From Pyronema omphalodes (taxonomy: Eukaryota; Ascomycota; Pezizomycetes; Pezizales; Pyronemataceae): a stretch of DNA of 64,000 nucleotides. The notes under the pieces were generated by a model, which saw only the letters and a program-made list of their open reading frames with translations, was not told the origin of the DNA and made no database searches. Each line of letters begins with the position of its first letter. Within the stretch, counting starts at the first letter, position 1. Location of the stretch: positions 186,001 through 250,000 of the forward strand of contig JAJJXM010000071.1 of the NCBI GenBank assembly GCA_024516155.1. The letters are read 5' to 3'. Shown here piece after piece: positions 1 to 11,158 of this stretch. The translations under genes and the position numbers were made by a program.

Positions 1-339
1 CATATTGTTTTGTTTCTTTATCAGGTCTTGTTATTTACGGCTTTATCTTATGGAGGTCTTAAATATGCTAGGTAGCTGGTGGATTAACAATTACAATATA
101 AACGGAATCAAGATAAGGAATTCTTCATTTCGTAGATGCACCGTGAAATTAGTGTGAGATGGTGACTTGTATTGATATTGGAATTCCCTACTAGAATGAA
201 GTTAATGATATATGATTTGTATGAGCGACTTCGCTGCCGGATAATGTATTATGCATACTGCAGGAATTGTAACAACTGACGATTCGTCAATCAGGAGCAA
301 TTTTCCCACTCAATATACCAATAGACTCAAGGCGTCTGA

Positions 340-1230
340 ATTAAATAGTCCATAACCGCTTGCTGAGAAACACTTGAAAGCCTGGTATTGGTTCAAGCTC
401 AACCACCGGGGGTTCAAATTGACACTTTCAAGTTCGAACAACTGGATTTACGTCTTACAGGATCAAGTAGTAATAATGAATACCGCGAACAATAATGCTG
501 CACTTGCCACTATAACTTATCGAGAAGTGAACAGAGGAATTATGGCACTATAGACTACGCGTTAAGCTATACACGACTATATGACACAGCGTACGCGTAT
601 TTCATTGTAATAGACTTAGGTTGTTGATGTCTACAATTGTGTATGCACATACATTATTCCTGGAGGCACTGAGATTTCTTACGGGAATACGTTGTGCAGG
701 AGGAAAATTCTTTCAAGAGAGATAGTAAGTAAAATAATGCTTCATTTTGCGACATAAAACTGAATTGCTTGCGATAACTTAACACAGAAACATTCTGATG
801 GTTCAAGGGGTAGATGAGGTCGTTTCAAAAGATTCCTGACCTTGTTGTTGAGTGGGAGAAATCGATCACGTGAAGAACACAATGGCCCTTAAACCCTGAT
901 GACAGTGTAAAAGCCGTCCCAGGGCTTGAGCCCCCAAGTCACAACTTGCCCTGCATGAGGCTGGTAATTTATCTACCCGCACCATCTTCTCTTCTTCACC
1001 TTGCGTCACAGATAACGACTCACAGCCATCAACCGGTCTTTTCCACAATGCATCAGCATGAATAGACTTCGGTGAGTTACATCATTATGAACCGACCTCG
1101 GTACTTTATATCTCCATTCTTTCCCAGCAAAACTCAGGTATAGCACTATCTACCGCAACCGACCTCGGTTTACCCAACCTAGGGCCCCTGACAAAAATTG
1201 TAAGTTGAGAATCATCTACCTTTTTCTAAA
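340..1230 (+). repeat. Diverged segmental duplication, copy 1
   Basis: This stretch aligns by eye, with gaps, to about 5545-6390. Shared landmarks in the same order are a GGTTCAAGCTC...CCG.GGGTTCAA block (about 390 and 5580), a GTCC..GGGCTT block (about 917 and 6062), a CTTCTCTTC..CACC block (about 988 and 6140) and repeated ACTTCGGT/CCTCGGT motifs (about 1066-1170 and 6184-6220). Each copy lies just upstream of a small plus-strand gene, so the duplicated unit may be a promoter region. The copies are old. Exact ends are not resolvable by eye. Confidence 0.45.
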
Positions 1231-1482
1231 CACCAAATGCAGTTACGTGACTGACTTGTCAGAGGGTGTCACTCATGCAGCTGTTCGTCGGTGTTCCACT
1301 TTCCACATGGAATCTACGACTAACCGCAGCTATGTACGCCACACTGCAACATTTTGAAGGAAGGCCCAGACTGCAAAATTGCCAGGCCGTCTGCCCTTTT
1401 TTCTATCTTTTGCAACACGTCGACTTTTCTTCTCGAGCTGGAAATAGCAACACATTCTCCCTAGCCACACGAGCTGCAAAAA

Positions 1483-2487
1483 ATGAATCCATGTAACTAT
1501 TTTTAACTTCTACATCTCCATCTTAATTCCTAGGTAAATACTGATATTCAATTGCCATAGCCGGAAGCTCTTTACCTGTGTTCCCACAAGCTGGTGAAGA
1601 GAATATAGCTGTGAAGCAGGTTCGTGTTTCCTCAACCTTCAAAACCAAACAAAAGTAGACATTCGCTGACATCCGGAATCTAATACATAGGAGGCACTGG
1701 ATGAAGACGACGACCTGATTGGCGTTGGTCTCTCAGTCCAGGAGGAGGCAGAGGCACGCTCTGCTGCTAAGCAGGTTTGTATATCCATAGCCCACGCATA
1801 TCTGTCTTCAGACAAAAAGAAAGGCTCACCAACATCGGTAAACCTAGTAGGAGCATCCGGAGACCGATTCCTTCCCTCCCACATTCTACGAGTTTAACAG
1901 TGCCGGAAGCATCTCTTCAGTAGCGCTGGGGCCCCAGACCTTCCCTGCCCGGCATCCTACTTCTCCAGAAGTTCGGGAGTCAAGGACTAGCGGAGAATCC
2001 GAGGCCAGTCCGTATGACCAACCTGCTCAGTGGACCGCAGTTAACACGGCTGGCGGAACCCTTCCTGGGCCATCTCCAGCTGCTGTTGTTGCAGTCCAGC
2101 GTTCTCGGACGAAGAAGACATTCCATAATAGAGTCAGTACTATTGGCCTTTTCAGTCCTGCTCAAGCAGCGGACTACCAGTCTTCTACTTCTCAGCGTCA
2201 AGAAGTTCGTCTCACTGGGTCTTCTTCTGCGCACTCTACACCAGTGGATGAGCAGACCGCTCCACAGCAAGAAGGCCAGCCAACTAGACCTGCTAAGCGG
2301 TGCCACCCTCAAACCCTCGACGAGGACGCCTCCGCTCCGGCTCCTAAGAAGCCGAGGAAGAAGTCTAGCTTTGGCAAGTAAGTGAAAAGGCAATCCAAGT
2401 TCAATGATAGATCACTGATAGGTTGCGTTTAGGATGATTGCTAAGCAATATCGAGAGGGCGATCGTCACAACTACTGGGACTGGTAG
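1483..2487 (+). CDS. Hypothetical protein, five exons (244 aa), basic C-terminus
   Basis: I recognise no family. The model is join(1483..1492, 1561..1619, 1691..1774, 1851..2377, 2433..2487). Every intron is GT-AG, the phases agree, and the total is 245 codons ending in TAG. The first exon is only 10 bp and encodes Met-Asn-Pro plus one base. The fourth intron begins with a consensus GTAAGT. Exons 2 and 3 give an acidic region rich in Glu, Asp and Ala. Exon 4 is Ser/Thr/Pro/Gln-rich. A lysine/arginine cluster (KKPRKK) near residue 220 resembles a nuclear localisation signal. The tail is rich in Trp, Tyr and basic residues (ending NYWDW). No membrane segment or signal peptide is seen. A nuclear, disordered protein is a guess. 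The coding call rests on frame continuity across four introns, because no single exon except the fourth is long. The start exon is the least certain part. Confidence 0.6.
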
Positions 2488-3291
2488 GCGATAGGAGGGG
2501 ATGATGGTGGTGTAAGGGTTTCTGCAGACTTGAAGAGTCTTGTGCGGTGCTTTGTCTTGATTACTGGTCATTTGGCCCGCTTATTTTTTTCTGGGATGTG
2601 ATAGACGATGCAGCTTATTGGCTAGTCCTGTATCTCATACTTAGGTTTTATTTACCAAATAGATATTTCATACCGACAGTCCTTTCTCATTCAGTACCAA
2701 ATATCACCCTATTGTTGCCGCAGTCCTGGTAAACCCTCTGTCAAACCTATTACTTGATGTAAAAAGGCGAGAGCCGTGTTACAATTCGGAAGTCATGATG
2801 GTGTCGTGATGCTTATATACAAACACGGGCCTTGACGATTTATTTGATTAAGGAGTTTATAGAGCATATGGAACACGGAAAGAATTTAGACAAGTACTCC
2901 GTGGTTCGAAAAAACTTCAGTTGTGCCTTTACCATCACTTCATAAAATCAGATCTTCACCAAACCCCGCAGCTGCCGATGAAACTGATCTTGGCATCCTG
3001 GAAGTGCGAGCACGAGAATATTAGACATAAAAATCAAAATGTATTTTGCTCCATACAATATGCCTCAGGGACGACAAATGCCACGCTAAATGTGCTAAAT
3101 TCAGCAAGTATCTCCAGCTAAGATACCGATTCGTTTTAAACTAGTTACGTAAAAGTTCTTCAAACACGAAAACACCACACCCATCGTCCCGCTATCTCAG
3201 AGCAATACCATTGTGGATCATTGACCCCGTTGCCTCAAACGTTACCCGACAAACTAATGATATCCTGATCATTGTTTTCCTAACGACCCCC
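2488..3291. other. Intergenic, no feature recognised
   Basis: AT-rich DNA between the convergent genes ending at 2487 and 3292. I see no convincing ORF, repeat or RNA gene. Confidence 0.5.
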
Positions 3292-4131
3292 TTACCAATC
3301 GCCATTTACCATTTTCCCCATTCCCCGCTTCTCATCTCTCTTCTTCTGCAGCTTCTCGATGACTTCCTCATGCCTCAGCACAATGTCGTACAACTCATTA
3401 ATCCTGTCTTGATGAGCAGCAGTTTGGCGCTGAAGATTGACATGCTTTATCGACAACTGGTGGTACTGCTTTGCCATCTTCTCGAATAATTCATCGCGAC
3501 CTTTGATATCTGTTTTGGGTGGTATGTTGATCTTTTGAGAAAATCTACTGTTAGCCTGATATCCCAATTGACACGCCCAACTCACGAAATATTATTTATT
3601 CGCAATATGACCTGAGGGAAAAAGACTTACATCTTGAGAATCTGTAATCCCTTGATACAATTCCTCCACTAATCTTGGTCTGTCGGGAACCTGCGCAGAG
3701 GTCGGAATCCAGCCCTGCGACAAGTCCATTGCTTCCTCGGTCTGAACCGACAACGACGGCTGCAAGTTCGGGACTCGAGTTCTAGTACTAGTGCGTCTCG
3801 GATTTCGCGGTGGGAGAGGTGGGGGTGATTCCCTGTCTTGGGCTGGACTGCTGTTGAGAAGCTGGGTAGCAATAGTTTGATAACCATTGAGGGAGGATTG
3901 GGAGTCGGGTTCAGTAGAGACGTCTCGAGAAGCTTGAGAGGCTGCTCTGGGAGACTGGGATTCGGGCTGGGTTTTCTTGTGGGCTTTGGAGCTACCACGG
4001 GAGCCGAAGGGTTCATCGAAGGATGAGTTGTGGGTTTCGAGGATACTGCTCAACGATTGTCTCTGGCCGATGATTTTGTTGATGTCGATAGAGCCGAGGT
4101 TGTCGGCGGCACTGGAAGTAAATGGTGACAT
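3292..4131 (-). CDS. Hypothetical coiled-coil protein, two exons (254 aa)
   Basis: The model is complement(join(3292..3555, 3631..4131)). The 75-bp intron has a GTAAGT donor and a TATCAG acceptor and keeps phase 0, giving 255 codons including the stop. The start is the ATG at 4131, and an upstream minus-strand frame overlaps only out of frame. Exon 1 (167 residues) is low-complexity, rich in Ser, Pro, Gln and Arg, with a PPPLPPR proline-rich stretch. Exon 2 is charged and predicted helical: from about residue 190 to 245 hydrophobic residues recur with heptad-like spacing (RINELYDIVLRHEEVIEKLQ), as in a coiled coil. No catalytic motif, signal peptide or membrane segment is seen. The overall design, a disordered N-terminus plus a C-terminal coiled coil, suggests a scaffold or DNA-linked protein, but no function is assigned. 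Confidence 0.55.
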
Positions 4132-5540
4132 CGCGATGGCTGATAATGCGATGACGTAACGTTGGAGAGCGAAGTACTGAGACTATGCGATGCTCCTGAT
4201 TTGAGACTTGTCACTGCAGAGTCCGTGAAAGTTGGGGTATCCTCGCATAATTTCTTGCCCGCTGTGGATTGGCACTCTGGCCGAACATAGCAGCAAGTCA
4301 AAATACAACAGCGGTCAGTACCCTCAGAACGGTACTTCAAAAATCCACAATGAAACTTCATTTATGGAGCTTCTGAATCTCTACTCAATTTTGATGCATC
4401 TCTACTGAAATCGAATTGTCTTCGTCATCCAGCGCTGTGATAGCCAGCAAATTACGCGCTTGGGCTGTACCCTAAGATCCCGGTCAATTTTGCGCGCTAG
4501 CGTTGCGTCACCCTGCGATCACTGGTCATCATTGGATCGTCCATCATGACCCCTGGTTTGCGATTTCTGCGCCTCCAACCCACGGTCATTTTAGAACTGT
4601 TCCGTATTCGTTTGGGGAGAAGATGTACGCGTTTATTTTTGCGATTCGGTCGTTCCAGTTTGTACATATGCCTTCTGGAGTTACCAAGAATCAACGATGA
4701 GAAGGAAGTAATTCCTTTGATGTTAAAATACTGGTTACTTCAAATTGATCAACGGTACCCTTTTCACGGCATTGTATGTGCCATCTTTTTATACTAATGT
4801 TGATGTTCATGTTACATAGCCAGCGCGTGCAAGCTGAATCCTTACTGTGGCAGGCTAGTCCGAATTTTACAATCACGTTACACGATCCAATTATGTACTG
4901 TAAATCTTGAGAAGTCAGCACAACGTACAGGCCTATTGAGTGTGATTACAAAAGTATACCAGATCTACCGCAGTAAAGCGTGATCAAATACAGGTGGCAT
5001 GTGCTCCATGCCACAAAAAAAGGTAGATAAAAATAAAACCGGAACACACCGTGACTCGAACCAGTGAGCAATACGATTCATTTGGGAGCTAAAAATGAAA
5101 AGACGAAGAAGCCAAAAGGTTTTTTATGCAAACGAAGCGACTCGCCGGATCGCATATCCCAGAGTGAGCTAACTTGGCTGAGGGACCAGTGAAGGTTTTC
5201 GTATATGAGCCTGCGCTCAGTGGATGGATCACCGGGCATCACTGGCAAGTTCATAACACCACACCCAAATGAAAAAAAAAAACAGAAGTCGTGACAGTGC
5301 AACATAATTGTACTACGCGAACTGTCGAACACATTGACTAGAACCCAGACTCGATGCCAAAAAAACAGTAATAAGCTGAGACCTCGAGAAAGACTGTAAA
5401 GAGTGTCCGAGAGTACGCCACCTCATCTAACAGTACGCAGACGGTTTACATATCTAACTGTTTGTACACTATTCAACAGGGGTCAAGTGGAAGCTGTCTT
5501 CGAACGCAATCGGTCAGGTTCGAGGTACCTCCCTCAAATA
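4132..5540. other. Intergenic, no feature recognised
   Basis: No coding frame with convincing protein character and no clear repeat was found. A short A-run is at about 5271-5282. Confidence 0.45.
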
Positions 5541-5544
5541 GTCC

Positions 5545-6390
5545 CCCGGAACTGCGCGAGAAATCCTTGGAGGCCATGTGGTTCAAGCTCGGCTACCGAG
5601 GGTCAAGCTGACTTTCAACGTGAGAAAAACATAACTTTCGAAGACTCTCAGGGGTTGAATAAACGCATCTGACTCTGCTGCTGAATTGACCATGACAAAA
5701 TATCTAGTAATAAGCTGAAGAACTTGTCGCGTGATAGACTACATCGCCTAAGAACTCCAGCTAAGTCGAGGTGGTGGTTAAGAAATTGCGTCAATACTGC
5801 GTACAGCGGCAACAGTTAACTTTCGTAAAGACTAGTAATGAATGCTACATTCGGTCTTGAATTCAGTAACGAAGACCTTAAAGATGCTGAATCATTTTTG
5901 TGGCAGTCCCACAGCAATAGTCCGAGTAATCGACAATCGCATGATGTAACGTGTGGCCGATCGAGGGGGGCTTCGAGAAATTTCGATTCAATTCTGCAAT
6001 GGTCTGGATGCATCCAGAAAGAATATCAAGAACTCTACACACCTCATAAACATGTAGAAGTCGTCCCTGGGCTTCAACCCCTACTTCGCCACTCGGCCAT
6101 TACGTGGCTTGGCATCCATATAACCCCGCCATAACTTCTCTTCCTCTCCTCTTCACCATCAACGACTCATCTCTAGAAACCCACTTCGGTACTATACATC
6201 ACCTAGCCAAAAATCCGACTTCGGTACACCATATCACCAGTACAAATAGACTACACTTTTGTTCATCACCAATCCAACTTCACCACCACCAGCAACTGAC
6301 TTTGTGTCCCCTGCAAAGGGCGTCTAAAAAGACAACTTTTGGTAAGAATCGGTTACCTTCTCTCTCAATGTGAGATTTAGTTTCACATAA
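5545..6390 (+). repeat. Diverged segmental duplication, copy 2
   Basis: Counterpart of about 340-1230, with the same order of shared blocks. It sits upstream of the 6759-7487 gene, as copy 1 sits upstream of the 1483-2487 gene. The two downstream proteins show no obvious similarity, so only flanking DNA appears to have been duplicated, or the coding parts have diverged beyond recognition. Confidence 0.45.
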
Positions 6391-6566
6391 CTAACCAACA
6401 AGCCAGAGTACGTCACTCGCAACATGGAATACAACATATCACAAAGGTCTTGAGACGGCTCAAGACTATACATTGTTGTAATCCGTTGATCTCTACTGCC
6501 AATCTTGCAGTACGCTGGATTTCAATCTTGTCTTACAACAACGCGACGATTTCCTGCTCTTTGCAC

Positions 6567-6838
6567 AATGCCCTCTGGTACTGTGTCCAAGCCTCAGCCA
6601 CGCAGGAGAGAGGCCTTGCTCTCCTTGGCCCACCTCGCCCTCCCCTCCAACTCTCATCCCTCGGATCACACGATCAGCACTACGACTCACCATTGTTGTC
6701 TTCTGGATATTCATCTTTCCTTACCATTACTCGGATCCGATATTCTACTCTTTACACAATGTCCTCTGGCACTGTATCCAAGCCCCAGCCTCGCAGGAAA
6801 GAGGCCTTACTCTGCCTGGCCCACCCGGCCTTCTTTCC
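6567..6838 (+). repeat. Direct duplication of a start-codon segment
   Basis: About 73 bp beginning with the ATG at 6568 (MPSGTVSKPQPRR...) is repeated from the ATG at 6759 (MSSGTVSKPQPRR...), 191 bp downstream, with mostly third-position differences. The two copies lie in different reading frames relative to the intervening DNA, so a read-through product would need an intron or a frameshift. Confidence 0.7.
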
Positions 6839-7487
6839 AGGAGCCTTCAAGTCTCCGCCCCTCCTAGTTTTGGACTCTGGGACAGTCTCCGTTCATTCTA
6901 TGGCCAGCTCCGAGTACTCCCTCCGCGACCTCGACTACGATCCGTACGCCGAGAACGCTATTTCGCCTGGCCCGTTTCCGTCGGCCTACGAGTTCGAGTT
7001 CGCAAGGAACGTGAGACTGAGGGAATGTGAAGCAGACTTACTGAGCCGCTTGATTCCTGTCGCCTCCGAGTCCCTTGAAGACGGCTGTGACGCAATCCAG
7101 TCTATCGTTTCCAGTACAGAGAACGAGAGATTGAATCCAGCTACTACCAGAGATCACCTACCAACCAACCGCTATGAGGTTCGGAAGCTTGCAATGGAGG
7201 GCTGTCGGCGAGTTCTTATCCAGTTCGGTGAGGACCCGGAGAAGCCATTGCCGGTTCCCAAAAAGGCCGTTCACAGCCGCGTCGAGCTACCCCCTCACCT
7301 CAAGAAGCGTTTGGTTCATCGGAGCAAGAGCCATGGCACATACTTCGGGATTCGCAGGAGAATTACCGATCACCTCGAGCTTCGGAACATCTTCCATGTC
7401 CCAACAACAGCTGCTGTTTCGACAAGAGAGGAAGCACCGGGCCCCCGGCTACGGCTGCTACACCTCCCACTGAGACTGCCACTCTGA
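6759..7487 (+). CDS. Hypothetical protein (242 aa), 3' end uncertain
   Basis: No family recognised. The frame opens upstream of 6759 without an ATG, and the first in-frame ATG is at 6759. The protein begins with a short basic segment (SKPQPRRKE), followed by an acidic, tyrosine-rich part (about residues 50-75) and a probably helical part around residues 85-160 (RNVRLRECEADLLSRL). From about position 7220 onward all three plus frames stay open. A GTGAGG at 7229 could be a donor, and one alternative frame continues to about 7564 with a more typical composition, so the last 85 residues given here may be wrong. No signal peptide or membrane segment is seen. The duplicated upstream start at 6568 may be an alternative first exon. 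Confidence 0.4.
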   Translation: MSSGTVSKPQPRRKEALLCLAHPAFFPGAFKSPPLLVLDSGTVSVHSMASSEYSLRDLDYDPYAENAISPGPFPSAYEFEFARNVRLRECEADLLSRLIPVASESLEDGCDAIQSIVSSTENERLNPATTRDHLPTNRYEVRKLAMEGCRRVLIQFGEDPEKPLPVPKKAVHSRVELPPHLKKRLVHRSKSHGTYFGIRRRITDHLELRNIFHVPTTAAVSTREEAPGPRLRLLHLPLRLPL

Positions 7488-7564
7488 GTCTCCTAAGACG
7501 GGGAAGCAACCGAGTCAAAGGGCTATTCACGTCCAGTAAACCCTGCAATGGAAATGGAGACTAG

Positions 7565-9126
7565 GTCCATTTGTGATGCTCGAGAGGGTGGATTGTTCTG
7601 GTGCTAAAGTGCAATGGTGGCAACGAGGCAGAGAGAGATCATTCAATACGGACGCTTTCAAGTCACAGATTATGGTGGCTGATTATTCTCAGGTGATTAA
7701 CAAGTCTGGTGGGAAGGTTTGAGCGACTTTACTTACAATTCATTTTGTACATTTTATGCCTATATTACTAAGAAATAATAATGCAATTTAATTCAAGAAG
7801 AGAAAAAAAAAAAAAACTTGTAGAGTCGAATAAAAACGCTATGCCATTACTTCCAACGTCGAAGTAGTGTGATTTGAACATCCAACACAGGCCATCAAGG
7901 TCTTCTCTCTAGTCCCATTTACCCCACAATATGAACAATGAATAATACTATGTGCATCAGCGGGAGTTCAAAGTCTCATTCTGGCCCTCTCTTGTTATCT
8001 CCACCTTTGTCTCCCTACAAATAACATGTGAACCGATGCCCCCGAAATTAATTATTGTCAGTTTGAACGCTCCATACCAAAAACTCAAAACCCATGAGAA
8101 AAATAATCACCACGCAGTCCTAAATACTGCTTTTATTCTGACCAGAAACTCACGGGTGCTTACAGCCAGCGCCGCACTGTACCGGCCGCCGTTACCGTTT
8201 TCACTGCCCAGTACTATATTCGTATTTCTCTATTATCATTCTTAATTTGTTCTTTCTTTTGCCATATCTGGTTGTAACTGTTTTTTTTTTGTTTTTTTTT
8301 TTAAAAAAAAATCTTTTGACCCACGTTGTTACTTTTGCTGTTTGTGTTCCGTTTTCCCAAGTTAGAAATGTTTTTGCTTGCCCACAATGGCATTTCAACT
8401 CTCAACGAATATCTAGGCTTTTCTTTAGTGTCCGATGTTGACGATATACTGTTTACCTCCCTACAGCTATCGCGTGAACTAACAAAGCCTAGGCCGTCAG
8501 CCGCCAATCATTGATTTGCAAAGCAGAGTGCTGAATATATATCCGTGACATATAATATCATTGGCGTGGTTTTGAAATCTGAAGACAAATCCTGCAGCGG
8601 GATATTTGACAACTTTGTATATGATAAAAATGTTAAAAAAAATCAAAATTGTGCAGGTGGAGAACAGCGGTGATATTCAACGTTGAGAACAAGTCTTTTA
8701 CGAGCATACAACGAAAGGTGCAGAGCCAAGCCACACCAATGGCCCCACGGCCATGTAAGCAAGCTGCAAGACACATCGCTGTTAACATCTACTCCCGCTT
8801 ATTCACCATTTGAACAAGAAATCACTGAGTTCATACTTTTCATCCGACAGCAACAGACGGTTTTAATTTTTTCATTCATGGTTAAGTACATGTACGTAAA
8901 TAAACTAACATTGTCCCACGCCTGACCACAAAACCGACTGAAAACAGCCCCGCTATGCCTAAGATTTAGCCAAGGATACCGGAGCATGAAAACGAATTTG
9001 TATGGGGAAACCGGTAGATAAGACGCCGCCTTATGCTGGAGTAATATGTTAAATGAGACATCGTCACCGCGGGACCTCGGTCTGAATAAAGCCTAGCGCC
9101 TCATGCCAACACAGACCAAAAAAAAA
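7565..9126. other. Intergenic, AT-rich, homopolymer runs
   Basis: Contains an A-run at about 7804-7816 and T/A runs around 8281-8311. No coding segment was supported. Confidence 0.45.
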
Positions 9127-9164
9127 GCCCCGGTGTACTTGGCATAGGCCAAGTACACCGGGGC
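9127..9164. repeat. Perfect 17-bp inverted repeat with 4-nt loop
   Basis: The left arm 9127-9143 is exactly complementary to the right arm 9148-9164, with loop ATAG. The arms start with GCCCCGG and the stem is flanked by A-runs on both sides. RNA from either strand would form a very stable hairpin. It sits in non-coding DNA about 120 bp left of a minisatellite. Confidence 0.95.
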
Positions 9165-9284
9165 AAAAAATATATCACTCAGCTGATATTCCACTCGTGT
9201 ATTCTCATTAATCGTGGCCAAAGACCACATGTAGGCACAGTTTGACCGTTGTCGGGGTGTATAATATGTACCCTGGTAATAATA

Positions 9285-9505
9285 GTGGGTAAGAATAGTG
9301 GGTAAGAATAGTGGGTAAGAATAGTGGGTAAGAATAGTGGGTAAGAATAGTGGGTAAGAATAGTGGGTAAGAATAGTGGGTAAGAATAGTGGGTAAGAAT
9401 AGTGGGTAAGAATAGTGGGTAAGAATAGTGGGTAAGAATAGTGGGTAAGAATAGTGGGTAAGAATAGTGGGTAAGAATAGTGGGTAAAAATATTGGATAA
9501 GAATG
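9285..9505. repeat. 13-bp minisatellite, 15 perfect plus 2 diverged copies
   Basis: The unit GTGGGTAAGAATA repeats without change 15 times (9285-9479) and is followed by two mutated copies. Because 13 is not a multiple of 3, reading the minus strand gives open frames with a repeated ILTHYSYPLFLPT-like pattern. That pattern is a by-product of the repeat, not evidence of a gene. Confidence 0.95.
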
Positions 9506-9946
9506 ATTCCCACTGATTTAAAGGTTGTTTCCGACAGGGCCAATACTTATTCATCAAAGAAATCATCTCCCGCTAATGATATGATGAGCCGGGAGCCGAC
9601 TTCGCATTATTCATAGCAATATCTGTCCAGATGGCAGACTAAGAATTTGGGTAATCATGTAGGATATATAACATACAATAGGGCATAGGAAAAATATTGA
9701 GTTGATAGGAGGTACTACCATCAATAAGTCTCCAAACAGCCAGGTTATTTGATTGGTGTGCTTGTCACTGCTGCCAAAAAGTGAGATGTCCTATATCCAA
9801 CCGGTATTCCTGATCCCCTGTTTTTGAGATTTAAGTTTTTATTTTTATTTTTTTCACTTTTTAGTGGTAGTGCAGGGGGGTTAGAGTTTCTCGTCCCCTG
9901 TTTAGATGATAAGTTCCAATAAGTAATGAAAATAAGCTATATCCGA
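9506..9946. other. Intergenic, no feature recognised
   Basis: Probable 3' flank of the minus-strand gene ending at 9947. Pyrimidine-rich around 9836-9862. No gene seen. Confidence 0.4.
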
Positions 9947-11158
9947 CTACAATCTCCATCGCGGCTTACTTATGCTTATCTTTTCTGCAACTACGGGCTT
10001 CGAAAAATAAGCGATACTCGACTTCCGGGATTCAAATGAGACAAGCGGAGATATTTTTCTTGAAAGGTCGGTAGTTACTGTGCCAAGTATCGCAGGATTG
10101 TAAATCCGGCTTGCAAGCACGGGGATTCTTGAAACAAACACCGTCTTCTTTAGAGGAATAATGGACTTTTTCTCAATGTCAAAGTTAGGTTGCTTTAGTC
10201 TCAGCAAATCTTCTCGTGCAGCATGCCTGTTTAGATGTTCCTCGCAAGGGGAATTTTCAATGGATTTCGACTCAGATAGAAAGTCGAATGTAGCAGTGGG
10301 CGTGGAAGGAGTATCCATTATCTGACTGAAGACAGGACGAGGAACCTTAGGAGGGGTCGTGTAGTAACGCCATCTACCCTCTGGCGCAGGGCGGTATCTG
10401 GAAACAGGAGTGTCAGGATAGAAGCTTGTGGAAGTGGGTTCAAGCATGAACGAACCGAGTCTTCCCTTCTTGGGAGTATCAGAATCTTGAACTGTTGTGG
10501 GCGCTAGGACATTTCCAGGGTTCTCGGTTGGAGGTGAAAACAATCCTAGCACATCTAGAGAATTGTCAAACGTCGGAGTGGAAGGGGAGCCTGGAGAAGC
10601 CATAAAGATCTTGGAATTTTTGATTGGTGAAAAAAGGCTCATGTATTCATCGATGGGGTCGGAGGTTTTGCAATCTGACTTTATAGCATTTGAAGAAGTG
10701 AAGCAGCCAAAGTTGTCGTTTCGAAATCCATGAATACACTCGGAGCGGGAATGAGAATAATGATCAGGAGATTGTGGGACTGAGTTTTGATGCAGGCATC
10801 TGCTAATCACAGCGCCGAATATCCTACTGGTTGGCAGAACAGAGAATGATTGAGAAGGCATATACTGCATCTGACGGAGAGGAGTGGCATAAATGAACTT
10901 AGAATCGTAGCATTTGGGCTCCACAATGGGTGAAGGTGTGAAGCAATCGAAGTTGTCATTTCGCAAGCCAGGAATACACTCGGGACGAGAATGGGAACAA
11001 TTACCAGCAAATCCAGGAACCACACTCACCGGGCTTTTTTGGATGTGTCCGTTGGATAAAATTCCGAGCACTCTACTGCTTGGGAAGCCAGAGCATGTCG
11101 GAGAATGCATATAACGAATCCGACGCACAAGAGTGACAGGTTCAAGAAAAGGCGGCAT
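9947..11158 (-). CDS. Hypothetical protein with internal duplication (403 aa)
   Basis: A single open frame of 404 codons. I take the ATG at 11158, because the frame extends only four codons further, to a TTG. The N-terminal part contains two related blocks of about 75-80 residues. The first ends with SHSRPECIPGLRNDNFDCFT and the second with SHSRSECIHGFRNDNFGCFT, and both contain an R.(R/Q)(I/M)(R/Q)YM.S motif earlier. The central and C-terminal parts are Ser/Thr/Pro-rich with several S/T-P sites (for example DTPVSRYRP, DTPSTPT), as in proteins phosphorylated by proline-directed kinases. There is no signal peptide, membrane segment or known domain. An uninterrupted 1.2-kb frame with an in-frame duplication supports a real gene. 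Function unknown. Confidence 0.6.
   Translation of the reverse strand: MPPFLEPVTLVRRIRYMHSPTCSGFPSSRVLGILSNGHIQKSPVSVVPGFAGNCSHSRPECIPGLRNDNFDCFTPSPIVEPKCYDSKFIYATPLRQMQYMPSQSFSVLPTSRIFGAVISRCLHQNSVPQSPDHYSHSRSECIHGFRNDNFGCFTSSNAIKSDCKTSDPIDEYMSLFSPIKNSKIFMASPGSPSTPTFDNSLDVLGLFSPPTENPGNVLAPTTVQDSDTPKKGRLGSFMLEPTSTSFYPDTPVSRYRPAPEGRWRYYTTPPKVPRPVFSQIMDTPSTPTATFDFLSESKSIENSPCEEHLNRHAAREDLLRLKQPNFDIEKKSIIPLKKTVFVSRIPVLASRIYNPAILGTVTTDLSRKISPLVSFESRKSSIAYFSKPVVAEKISISKPRWRL

Noticed and set aside
5040..5080. GACTCGAACC motif resembling a tRNA B box on the minus strand
   Set aside because: No matching A box or cloverleaf could be drawn around it.
9285..9505. Regular repeat array considered as CRISPR
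   Set aside because: Pure tandem repeat without spacers, in a eukaryotic genome.
9093..9566. Minus-strand ORFs of 157 and 111 codons with ILTHYSYPLFLPT repeats
   Set aside because: They are translations of the 13-bp minisatellite, which is open in several frames.
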